Below are positions 1 to 6,384 of a DNA stretch of 6,407 nt, in pieces. The DNA lies in contig CAYOBW010000370.1 of NCBI GenBank assembly GCA_964402115.1, positions 1-6,407 of the forward strand, given 5' to 3'. Position 1 is the first letter of the stretch; each line of letters opens with the position of its first letter. The position numbers were made by a program, and so were the translations under genes. The stretch comes from CAYOBW01 sp964402115 (lineage in GTDB: Bacteria; Verrucomicrobiota; Kiritimatiellia; UBA8416; CAYOBW01). The notes beneath the pieces are model-generated. The model saw only the letters and a list, made by a program, of their open reading frames with translations. It was not told the DNA's origin and made no database searches.

Positions 1-962
1 CCGGCGGCGCGCCCTGCTGCGAGTGGATCGGGCCGGATGGCGCGGGCCATTTCGGGAAAATGGTGCACAACGGCAGCGAATACGGCGATATGCAGCGCAT
101 CTGCGAAGCCTACCACCTGATGTCCGCCGGGCTGGGCCTGACCGCGAAGGAGATGCACAAGGTCTTCGCCACCTGGAACAAGGGCGAGCTGGACTCCTAC
201 CTGATCGAGATCACCCGCGACATCCTGGCTAAGGACGATCCCGAGACCGGTAAGCCGATGGTGGACGTGATCCTGGACACGGCCGGCCAGAAGGGCACCG
301 GCAAGTGGACGTCGCAGGCCGGCCTGGACCTGGGCGTGGGGATTCCCCAGATCGCCGAGGCCGTGTTTGCCCGCTGCCTCTCCGCCATCAAGGAGGAGCG
401 CGTGGCGGCCGACAAGGCGCTCAAGCGGCCCGCGCGGCCCTACCAGGGCGACCGCAAGGCGTTCGTGGACCAGCTCCGGCAGGCCGTGTATGCGGCCAAG
501 ATCTGCTCGTACGCGCAAGGCTACCAGCTCCTGCGCGCGGCTTCCGGGGAGCACGGCTGGAATCTGAAGTACGGCGAGATCGCCCTGCTGTGGCGCGGCG
601 GCTGCATCATCCGGGCGCGCTTCCTGGACAAGATCAAGGAAGCCTTCGACCGCAACCCGACGCTGGCGAACCTGCTGCTGGACCCCTACTTCCAGCGCGT
701 GATCGCGAAGGGCGAGGCAGCCTGGCGCAACGTGATCAAGACGGCTATCGATCTCGGCGTGCCCGTGCCGGCCATGGGCACCGCGCTGAACTACTTCGAC
801 TCCTACCGCTGCGCCCGGTTGCCCGCGAACCTGCTGCAGGCCCAGCGGGACTACTTCGGCGCCCACACGTACGAGCGCGTGGACAAGCCGCGCGGCCAGT
901 TCTTCCACACGGACTGGACGGGGCGCGGCGGCAAGACCGCGGCTTCGACCTACGTGGTCTGA
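1..962 (+). CDS. gnd: 6-phosphogluconate dehydrogenase, decarboxylating (5'-truncated by window edge)
   Basis: Cytosolic enzyme of the oxidative pentose phosphate pathway: it oxidatively decarboxylates 6-phosphogluconate to ribulose 5-phosphate and makes NADPH. The reading frame is already open at base 3. About 319 residues are visible against roughly 470-490 for the family, so the N-terminal Rossmann NADP-binding domain lies outside the window. The fragment opens with the substrate-site segment GAGHFGKMVHNG (catalytic Lys at 57-59, His at 66-68, Asn at 69-71), followed by the Glu at 78-80 that corresponds to the family's proton donor. The family signature ILDTAGQKGTGKW is at 270-308. The C-terminal tail carries RGQFFHTDWTGRGG, whose Arg and His reach the neighbouring subunit's active site in characterised homologues. 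Two small departures from the usual KMVHNGIEYGD region are Gly before the catalytic Lys and Ser instead of Ile after NG. All catalytic residues visible are intact. The gene ends in TGA and is followed by a hairpin, so it is probably not cotranscribed with the next gene. Confidence 0.96.
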   Translation, partial: GGAPCCEWIGPDGAGHFGKMVHNGSEYGDMQRICEAYHLMSAGLGLTAKEMHKVFATWNKGELDSYLIEITRDILAKDDPETGKPMVDVILDTAGQKGTGKWTSQAGLDLGVGIPQIAEAVFARCLSAIKEERVAADKALKRPARPYQGDRKAFVDQLRQAVYAAKICSYAQGYQLLRAASGEHGWNLKYGEIALLWRGGCIIRARFLDKIKEAFDRNPTLANLLLDPYFQRVIAKGEAAWRNVIKTAIDLGVPVPAMGTALNYFDSYRCARLPANLLQAQRDYFGAHTYERVDKPRGQFFHTDWTGRGGKTAASTYVV

Positions 963-992
963 AGCGGCGACGCGTCGGGATGGGGATCCGAC

Positions 993-1024
993 ACACGGGG
1001 GGCGCCAGTTGGCGCGTCCCGTGT
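993..1024 (+). terminator. GC-rich hairpin after gnd, possible terminator
   Basis: An inverted repeat 31 bases after the gnd stop codon. The left arm (993-1006) and right arm (1011-1024) are 14 nt each around the four-base loop AGTT. Twelve Watson-Crick pairs form, with one G-U wobble and one G-G mismatch. No run of T follows (CCTGCCCC), so it does not meet the classical intrinsic-terminator pattern. Its position directly behind gnd and before an unrelated gene supports a terminator or mRNA 3'-end stabiliser role. Confidence 0.45.
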
Positions 1025-1053
1025 CCTGCCCCGCTTCGAACCGCCAAGGACGC

Positions 1054-1083
1054 TTGCTTCGGCGTGCGGCGGGCTGCTACCAT
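1054..1083 (+). promoter_or_regulatory. Candidate sigma-70-type promoter for the exosortase-TPR gene
   Basis: TTGCTT (1054-1059) could be a -35 element (3 of 6 to consensus) and TACCAT (1078-1083) a -10 element (4 of 6), separated by 18 bases. A TGC directly before the -10 gives an extended -10 pattern. It would leave a leader of about 70 nt before the GTG start. The match is weak, but this is the best candidate in the 201-bp gap and lies downstream of the hairpin after gnd. Confidence 0.28.
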
Positions 1084-1152
1084 GCCCGCGTGATTTCAGA
1101 CGCTTATCCACCCCCCTCAGGACAGTGGCATGGCGCGGTCGCGGCCGGTAGC

Positions 1153-1158
1153 GAGGGG
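1153..1158 (+). promoter_or_regulatory. Ribosome binding site fixing the GTG start of the exosortase-TPR gene
   Basis: GAGGGG lies five bases before the GTG at 1164. An in-frame TAG at 1149-1151 rules out any earlier start, and the next in-frame GTG (1203) would cut into the first hydrophobic segment. GTG at 1164 is therefore the preferred start. Confidence 0.6.
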
Positions 1159-1163
1159 CCGTC

Positions 1164-4100
1164 GTGAGCGCGGGCCTGCCCCTTTCCTGGCCGCGGCGCC
1201 TGGTGCTGGGCGCCGCCGGCGCGCTCCTGCTCTGCTGGCTGGTCCTGCACGCGCGCGGGTTGCTGGCGGAGCAGAACGGGTGGTTGCGCTTCACGCTGAC
1301 CGCGCTGTTCGCCGCGCTGATCCTGCTGCGTGCCAAGCCGGCGCCCGCGCCGGAGGCCCCGCCCGCCCGCCCTGTCCCGGGGTGGTGCGCGGTGCTGGCC
1401 GGGCTGACTGGCGCGCTGCTCGCCGTGGCGGGCATCATGCTGCGCGTAGGGCTCTTCGAGTGGCTCGGGTTGCTGCTGCTGGTCCTGGCCTGCCTGGCCT
1501 GGGCGCTGCCGCCGGACCGGCTGCGGGACAGCGGGCTGGCGTTGTTCCTGCTTTACTGGGCGCACCCGCTCCCGGGGCAGCTCTTCAGCTTCCTGCAGCT
1601 GGCCCTGCAGCGCATCTCCGTACGCGGCGCGGAGTGGTTGCTCCATCTCGTCAACGTCCGCGTCTGGGCCGATGGCCTGGTGCTGCGCACGGGCGTGAAC
1701 ATCTACGATGTGCCGGCCGAGTGCAGCGGCCTGCGCGCCGCCACCACGGTGTTCCTTCTGGCTCTCGGCCTCGGCGTGCTCAAGCGCTTCCGCTGGTTCG
1801 AGTGTCTCGCGCTGACGCTGCTGGCCCTGGTCCAGGCCGCGTTCCTGAATGCCCTGCGCATTGCCCTGATGGTTTACAAGATCGTGCCGACGGGAGACGG
1901 CGGGGATGGGCGTTTCCTGCATGACACGGCGGGGATTGTCGCCGTGGCGGGCGTCGTCCTGCTCTACGTCGAGATCGAGCTCTGGCGCTACCTGAAGCTG
2001 CGCAAGCGCGAAGCGGCCCGCGAGCTCAACGTGGCGGGCATGCAGGCGGTCAGCCAGGTGCCGCCGTTCTGGACGAAGCTGTACCGGCACCGGCACGCCT
2101 GGCTCGCGCTGCTGCTCCTGCTGCTCACCGCCACCGTGGTGGCGTACCGGAGCCGGCCCCGGCACCGCGCCGAGATGATCCGCGGCGTCGCGCTGGAACT
2201 GGAGCAATTCGGGCAGCTTGAACCTGCCGAACGCGCTGCGCACGAAGTCGAACGGCTGTTGCCGAAGGACGACGAGTGGCGGATGCTGATCACGCGGATC
2301 CTGATCCTGCGCAAGAAGTACGATGAAGTGCTGCGCACGCTGGACACGATTCCCGACATCAGCGACGCCCGCGTAGCCGAGAAGAACATCCTCCGGGCCT
2401 ACGCGCTGATGTCCACCGGCCGCATGGAGGAGGCGGCGGCCATTGTGCGGCGCCTGCCCGCCGAACATATCGGCGCCGACCCGCGCGTGGCCATGATCCT
2501 GGCCCAGATGGGCTTCGTCGCCGGCAATCCCGACGAAGTGGCCAAGTACGTCGTGCGCGCCTCGCTGTGGAATCCCAACCTGTCCAAAATTCGCGCCCTC
2601 TACCCCTATCTGCGGCAGTACCGCAAATGGGAGTCCATCGTGAACTCCGACCTCAACGTGCCATACCAGGATCCCGTCGAGGCGCTCTCGGCGGCCGAGG
2701 CGTACATGAACCTGAACCTCGCGCCCGCCGCCGGCCGCATGGCGCTGGACGCGATGCGAGCCTGGCCAACCGACCCGCGCGTGCTGGAACCCCTGTTCTT
2801 CATGGCGATCAAGCGCGGGCAGGGATCCTGGGTGGAGCGGTTCGCGGAGCACCTTGTGCGCTGCGTGAAGGCGATGGAGGACGCGGACGCGCTTTACGGG
2901 GTGCTGGACCGGTGCCTGCAGCTGTCCCGTCCCGATCTCGCCTGGTGCGTCGTGAGGCGCATGCAGGAACTGGATCCCCGGCACCCCGGCATTCCGCTGG
3001 CCGGCTCCGTCTTCGGGTTCGACTGGTTCTCCTTCCGGGCGCTTGCCATCGGCCTGCCCTCGGCCCGGGCGAGCGAGCGCTTCGACACGCGGCCCTTTTT
3101 CCTGATCGGCGGCATGCTGCCGGGGTGGACCAACCTGTGTGCGCAGGTGCCGCTCGGCGCGGCGCTCGCCGTGCCGCAGACCGTGGCGGCGCGCAAGCAG
3201 TTGCTCGCGGACGCGCTGGTCGCCTTCCGCGAGCGGGCCGCCGCCGGCCGGCTTTCGCTCGACATGCAGTACGAGTACGTCGGCGCGCTGGAGATGAGCG
3301 GCGATCTCCCCGGGGTCCTGGCCGCGCTCGAAAGCATGGTGGCCAGTCACCCTGAGCAGCGCGGGCGCGCGCGCCTGGTCCGGTCGGCCGTCTATGAGCG
3401 CCAGGGCAATTGGCAGAGCGTGTACGAGACGCTGCGCGGCTACGAGAGCACGTCCGATCCCGACCTGATTCCCCTGATTCGCCTGACCCGTGCCGCGCTC
3501 GAATTGCGCCTGGGCCTGTACGCCCTGCAGACGGCCCGCGCGACCTGGCGGCGGTTTCCCGAGGCGTCGCAGGCCGTGGGCATGCTCGCGCAGGTGTGCC
3601 TGCTGCACGATAGCGCGGAGGACGCGCACCGCGTCCTCATGCTGCCGCGCGTGCGCAACGAGCGGGAGCTGGACGTGCTGATTGCCAAGGCCCTGCATCT
3701 GACCGAACGCTACAGCGAAGGCGAGGAGCAGGCGCGCGCGGCCCTGCTGCCGCGCGTCGCCGTGCTGCCCGGCACCATGCAGAACATCTTCCTGCCCCCG
3801 GCGGAGCTGGCCTGCCTCTGGCACCGCGTCTCGCTGCCGGCGGAGAAGGATTTCGAGGAGAACGCAAACACCCTACGCCAGAACATGGCGACCGCCACCA
3901 GCCCTTTCCTGTGCGCCCTCCTGAAAGTCTGGTTGCGCGCCTACGAAACGAAGTGCGAGGGCGATTCGACCGAGGTCGTGCGCTGGCTGGCGTGCGGCCG
4001 CGACGCGACCGAGAAGGCGCTGGCGCTCAACCAGCTCACGCTGCTGCTATGCCGGGCCGGGCGCTTCGCCGCGGCGCGGCGCACCGCCGAACTGGCCGCG

Positions 4101-5285
4101 GCACACGCGCCCGGGATTCCCATTTTGTGGCGCATCCTCGTCAGCCTCTCAGGCGTGGATCCCGTGATCGTGGCGCAGGCGCGGGCCGCCTGCCCCGAAG
4201 ACTCCGAACTCTGGCTCGTGGGGCTGGTGTCGCGCACCCAGCGCGGCCGGGCGGAGGACGCAGCGCTGGATGCGTGGGTGACGGCGGAGCTGCAGCGCGC
4301 CATCGCGGCCCGGGTCTATACGCCGGCCGCCTTCACGCGCAGCGCCGCGTACCTGCTGCGCGGTCCCCATCAGGAGGGCGCCCGCCTGGCGGCGCGCGAG
4401 GCCTGCCGGCAGGCGGGCGGCCTGCTCCCCGCCTATGTCGCCGGCGTGCGCTGCGCCCTGCGGAACCTGGACCGCGAGTGGGCGCTGCAGGCGATGGAGC
4501 GCGCGATCGGCGCTTCGCTCAACACGCCCCCCGCGTTCTACGAGAAACTGGTCGAACTGAAATCCGACCCCCAGGTCGCCACCGACGCCAACATGGTGGA
4601 GGCGCTGCGGTCCCTGCGGCGCGAAGATCCCCGCAATCCCCGCTGGGCGCAGATGCTCGGCTACGTGCGCTTTCAGCGCGGCGGCTGGGAAATCGTGGAC
4701 GCGCTCTACCAGATGAACGCCGCGTTGGAGCAGGGCGCCACGAACCGCTCCGTGTACGTGATCGGGGCCGAGGCGGCGCGGCTCTCCGGCAACTACCCGC
4801 GCGCCGTCGAACTGCTCGAGCGCGGCCTGGAGCTGTACCCGGACAACACGGTGCTGCTCAACAACCTTGTGTTCACGCTGGCCCAGGCGCCCGCCGGCAA
4901 GGAGCAGGCCGCCAGCCTCCTGCCTGGCCTGGCCGCCCGCGCGCAGGGACAGGCCGATGTCCTCGATACCGTCGCCGTCGCGCAGATGCGGCTCGGGCAG
5001 ACGGAGTCCGCCCGGCGCACGCTGGCCGAGATCCAGCGCATTGCGCCCAAGGGGTCGCCTCCCTGGTTCCGGGTCGCGCTGCATCTGGCGGAGCTGGCCC
5101 TGCAGGAGGAGCGGGCCGCGGAGGCCGCGCAGATCATCCGAGACGGTCTCGCCGCCTCGCAGGGCGTGAGCGACGACGATCTGCTGGCGGCCAACCGCGT
5201 GCTGACGCAGGCCGAGGAACGGCAGGCCCGGCAGCAGCGCCTGCGCGACGACATCGAACGCGGCCGCTACATTCCGCCCCGGTAG
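1164..5285 (+). CDS. Exosortase/archaeosortase-family membrane transpeptidase fused to a ~1040-residue TPR-like domain
   Basis: Residues 1-290 are a multi-pass membrane domain with hydrophobic segments near 13-29, 40-55, 74-94, 97-114, 122-138, 190-206, 210-235 and 255-272. It carries the three exosortase (EpsH/Xrt) signatures: ECSGLR with Cys187 (codon 1722-1724), NALRI with Arg232 (1857-1859), and HDTAG with His253 (1920-1922). In this family these residues are thought to cut C-terminal sorting signals such as PEP-CTERM and transfer the protein onward. A basic stretch (KLRKREAAREL) and linker follow, then an extra membrane helix at 312-330. Residues ~331-1373 are helical repeats. TPR-like units are readable near 404-437 and clearest near 1194-1230, 1266-1299 and 1300-1335. 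Single-domain exosortases are usually about 180-320 residues, and some carry an EpsI (DUF3485) tail, which I do not see here. The start is GTG with a good Shine-Dalgarno site. No PEP-CTERM-like tail is present. The substrate is unknown. The exosortase assignment is firm. The TPR label is firm at the C-terminus and likely in the middle. Confidence 0.88.
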   Translation: MSAGLPLSWPRRLVLGAAGALLLCWLVLHARGLLAEQNGWLRFTLTALFAALILLRAKPAPAPEAPPARPVPGWCAVLAGLTGALLAVAGIMLRVGLFEWLGLLLLVLACLAWALPPDRLRDSGLALFLLYWAHPLPGQLFSFLQLALQRISVRGAEWLLHLVNVRVWADGLVLRTGVNIYDVPAECSGLRAATTVFLLALGLGVLKRFRWFECLALTLLALVQAAFLNALRIALMVYKIVPTGDGGDGRFLHDTAGIVAVAGVVLLYVEIELWRYLKLRKREAARELNVAGMQAVSQVPPFWTKLYRHRHAWLALLLLLLTATVVAYRSRPRHRAEMIRGVALELEQFGQLEPAERAAHEVERLLPKDDEWRMLITRILILRKKYDEVLRTLDTIPDISDARVAEKNILRAYALMSTGRMEEAAAIVRRLPAEHIGADPRVAMILAQMGFVAGNPDEVAKYVVRASLWNPNLSKIRALYPYLRQYRKWESIVNSDLNVPYQDPVEALSAAEAYMNLNLAPAAGRMALDAMRAWPTDPRVLEPLFFMAIKRGQGSWVERFAEHLVRCVKAMEDADALYGVLDRCLQLSRPDLAWCVVRRMQELDPRHPGIPLAGSVFGFDWFSFRALAIGLPSARASERFDTRPFFLIGGMLPGWTNLCAQVPLGAALAVPQTVAARKQLLADALVAFRERAAAGRLSLDMQYEYVGALEMSGDLPGVLAALESMVASHPEQRGRARLVRSAVYERQGNWQSVYETLRGYESTSDPDLIPLIRLTRAALELRLGLYALQTARATWRRFPEASQAVGMLAQVCLLHDSAEDAHRVLMLPRVRNERELDVLIAKALHLTERYSEGEEQARAALLPRVAVLPGTMQNIFLPPAELACLWHRVSLPAEKDFEENANTLRQNMATATSPFLCALLKVWLRAYETKCEGDSTEVVRWLACGRDATEKALALNQLTLLLCRAGRFAAARRTAELAAAHAPGIPILWRILVSLSGVDPVIVAQARAACPEDSELWLVGLVSRTQRGRAEDAALDAWVTAELQRAIAARVYTPAAFTRSAAYLLRGPHQEGARLAAREACRQAGGLLPAYVAGVRCALRNLDREWALQAMERAIGASLNTPPAFYEKLVELKSDPQVATDANMVEALRSLRREDPRNPRWAQMLGYVRFQRGGWEIVDALYQMNAALEQGATNRSVYVIGAEAARLSGNYPRAVELLERGLELYPDNTVLLNNLVFTLAQAPAGKEQAASLLPGLAARAQGQADVLDTVAVAQMRLGQTESARRTLAEIQRIAPKGSPPWFRVALHLAELALQEERAAEAAQIIRDGLAASQGVSDDDLLAANRVLTQAEERQARQQRLRDDIERGRYIPPR

Positions 5286-5980
5286 GCCTCGGCGTCCGGC
5301 GGCGGATTCCAGCGCCCCGGTGGCGGCCCGTCGGCGAGCGCGCCGTTCAGCAGCGTGAGGAAGCGGCTCCGCGGCACCGCCTCGGCGCCGAGGCTCTCCA
5401 GATGCCCGGTGTGAACCTGGCAGTCGATCAGCGTGAAGCCCCACGCCTGCAACCGGCCGACCAGCGTGATGAAGCCGTACTTGCTGGCATTCGACACTTC
5501 CGTGAACATGGATTCGCCGAAGAAGCACCGGCCCATGGCGACGCCGTACAGCCCCCCCGCCAGCCGCTCGTCCTCCCACACCTCGACCGAGTGCGCGTAA
5601 CCCGCCTCGTGCAGCGCGACATAGGCCTTCTGCATCGCCGGGACGAGCCAGGGTTCCGACTCGCGCGTGCGGCGCGCCGTCGCGCAGCCCGCGATCACCC
5701 TGGAGAAGGCGCGGTCATACGTCACGCGGAACGCCTGCCGCCGCAGGAGGGGCCGCATGCTGTGCGAGACGCGCAGGTTGGCGGGAAACAGCACCCAGCG
5801 CGGATTGGGCGACCACCACAGGATCGGGTCTGTTTCGGAGAACCACGGGAAGATGCCCGAGCGGTAGGCCAGGACGAGGCGCTCGACGCTAAGGTCGCCG
5901 CCAATGGCCAGCAAGCCCCCCGGGCCGGCCCTGCGCGCCGGGGGGAAGACAAGTTCCTCGGTGAGACCGTAGAGCGGCAT
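5267..5980 (-). CDS. aat: Leucyl/phenylalanyl-tRNA--protein transferase
   Basis: Cytosolic enzyme of the bacterial N-degron pathway. It transfers Leu or Phe from aminoacyl-tRNA to proteins bearing N-terminal Lys or Arg, creating a degradation signal. The 237-residue product matches the family's usual size (E. coli, about 234). Family landmarks appear in order: LLAIGGDLS near 23-31, GIFPWF at 42-47, ILWWSPNPRWVL at 53-64, EPWL with Trp111, HSVEVW at 130-135, GESMF with Glu156, NASKYG at 164-169, and LIDCQV with Gln188. Trp111, Glu156 and Gln188 correspond to residues tied to tRNA/substrate binding and catalysis in E. coli Aat, so the enzyme looks active. It lies 9 bp downstream of clpS with its Shine-Dalgarno site overlapping the clpS stop codon, so it is probably cotranscribed and translationally coupled. 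Its 3' end (TAG at 5269-5267) overlaps the convergent exosortase-TPR gene by 19 bp. Confidence 0.96.
   Translation of the reverse strand: MPLYGLTEELVFPPARRAGPGGLLAIGGDLSVERLVLAYRSGIFPWFSETDPILWWSPNPRWVLFPANLRVSHSMRPLLRRQAFRVTYDRAFSRVIAGCATARRTRESEPWLVPAMQKAYVALHEAGYAHSVEVWEDERLAGGLYGVAMGRCFFGESMFTEVSNASKYGFITLVGRLQAWGFTLIDCQVHTGHLESLGAEAVPRSRFLTLLNGALADGPPPGRWNPPPDAEAYRGGM
5273..5306. other. Imperfect hairpin at the exosortase-TPR/aat convergent junction
   Basis: TCCGCC (5273-5278) plus CCGG (5279-5282) can pair with CCGG (5296-5299) plus GGCGGA (5301-5306), leaving one bulged C and a 13-nt loop that contains the TAG stop of the exosortase-TPR gene. It sits where a bidirectional terminator would be expected between two convergent genes, but no T tract flanks it on either strand. 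In sequence this GC-rich, chance pairing is quite possible. Confidence 0.2.
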
Positions 5981-5986
5981 GGCGGA

Positions 5987-5992
5987 CCCTCA
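5987..5992 (-). promoter_or_regulatory. Ribosome binding site of aat, overlapping the clpS stop codon
   Basis: On the minus strand TGAGGG is read from 5992 to 5987. TGA is the clpS stop and GAGGG is a Shine-Dalgarno core six bases before the aat ATG. This arrangement suggests that ribosomes finishing clpS reinitiate on aat. Confidence 0.6.
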
Positions 5993-6274
5993 GATGCGCT
6001 CCACCGTGGCGGACAGGCTGTAGCCGATCAGCTGGTCGCGGTGCAGCAGCGCCTCGGCCTCCGCCTCGACCTGGGCGATCGCCCGTCCCCGCCGGTGCGC
6101 CTCCTTCATGATCTTCTCGGCCAGCGCCCGCGAATGGCCGAACACGCGCATCAGGCAGTTGACCACGTGCTCCGTCGTGTTGACGTCGTCGTTGTGCAGG
6201 ACGACCTGATAGACCGGCGCCAGGGTGGTCGTGGTTTCGACGATCGTATCCGGCTGTGCGACAAGCGGTGGCAT
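5990..6274 (-). CDS. clpS: ATP-dependent Clp protease adaptor protein ClpS
   Basis: Small cytosolic adaptor that binds N-terminal Leu, Phe, Tyr or Trp on proteins and delivers them to the ClpA unfoldase of ClpAP. The 94-residue product has a short unstructured N-terminus (about 1-20), then the core: YQVVLHNDD at 22-30, EHVVNCLMRVFG near 35-46, and KIMKEAHRRGRAI at 54-66. With an offset of six from E. coli ClpS, the ligand-pocket residues Asn34, Asp35 and His66 are kept as Asn28, Asp29 and His60. The hydrophobic gatekeeper Met40 is replaced by Thr34. The ATG at 6274 has a GGAG site seven bases upstream, and no ATG, GTG or TTG lies earlier in frame within the window. It is the first gene of a two-gene operon with aat. 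No clpA gene is visible, unlike the clpS-clpA pairing common in proteobacteria. Confidence 0.95.
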   Translation of the reverse strand: MPPLVAQPDTIVETTTTLAPVYQVVLHNDDVNTTEHVVNCLMRVFGHSRALAEKIMKEAHRRGRAIAQVEAEAEALLHRDQLIGYSLSATVERI

Positions 6275-6281
6275 GGGGCAA

Positions 6282-6287
6282 CTCCAG
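6282..6287 (-). promoter_or_regulatory. Ribosome binding site of clpS
   Basis: CTGGAG is read on the minus strand from 6287 to 6282, with its GGAG core seven bases before the ATG at 6274. It supports this start codon. Confidence 0.55.
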
Positions 6288-6292
6288 TCCGC

Positions 6293-6321
6293 ATTAAAGA
6301 CCCTTGCCCCCGCGCCCGCAA
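6293..6321 (-). promoter_or_regulatory. Candidate sigma-70-type promoter for the clpS-aat operon
   Basis: On the minus strand TTGCGG (6321-6316) as -35 (3 of 6) and TTTAAT (6298-6293) as -10 (5 of 6) are separated by exactly 17 bases. The -10 is the most AT-rich hexamer upstream of clpS in a very GC-rich setting. Transcription would begin only about 10-15 bases before the start codon, practically at the Shine-Dalgarno site, giving an unusually short leader. That closeness lowers confidence. Confidence 0.35.
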
Positions 6322-6367
6322 GCCCAAATCCGGCGCATCGAGTCAGTGACGTGGGGGGAGGGCGATA

Positions 6368-6384
6368 ACGGCGGGGACCGCCGT
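6368..6384. repeat. Short perfect inverted repeat upstream of clpS
   Basis: ACGGCGG (6368-6374) and CCGCCGT (6378-6384) form a 7-bp perfect stem with a GGA loop. No T tract follows on either strand. It may be the terminator of a gene beyond the window edge or a chance GC palindrome. The remainder of 6322-6407 shows no convincing coding frame: an open frame runs in from the right edge on the minus strand and stops at 6345-6343, but its translation has no recognisable features. Confidence 0.25.

Noticed and set aside
305..1093. Plus-strand frame overlapping gnd and running into the intergenic gap
   Set aside because: It is shadowed by the well-identified gnd frame, and its translation is low-complexity without any family signature.
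1130..1924. A 264-codon plus-strand frame beginning with ATG just before the exosortase start
   Set aside because: It is out of frame with the exosortase motifs, lacks a Shine-Dalgarno site, and has a biased Arg/Ala/Gly translation typical of a shadow frame.
1104..3824. A 906-codon open frame on the minus strand, antisense to the exosortase-TPR gene
   Set aside because: It is explained by strong GC bias at third codon positions of the plus-strand gene. Its translation is dominated by Gln, Arg, His, Gly and Ala with no recognisable domain, while the plus strand encodes clear exosortase motifs across the same bases.
5240..5285. Possible C-terminal sorting signal on the exosortase-TPR protein
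   Set aside because: The C-terminus is charged (DDIERGRYIPPR) and lacks the hydrophobic helix and basic tail that a PEP-CTERM-type signal requires.
4149..5579. A 476-codon minus-strand open frame spanning the convergent junction
   Set aside because: It overlaps the real exosortase-TPR and aat coding sequences in the wrong frames and has no recognisable motif.
3911..6349. An 812-codon open frame on the plus strand running through the 3' half of the exosortase-TPR gene and across aat and clpS
   Set aside because: It is a low-complexity Arg/Ala/Gly-rich translation in a different frame from the real gene and antisense to two well-identified genes, so it is a GC-bias shadow.
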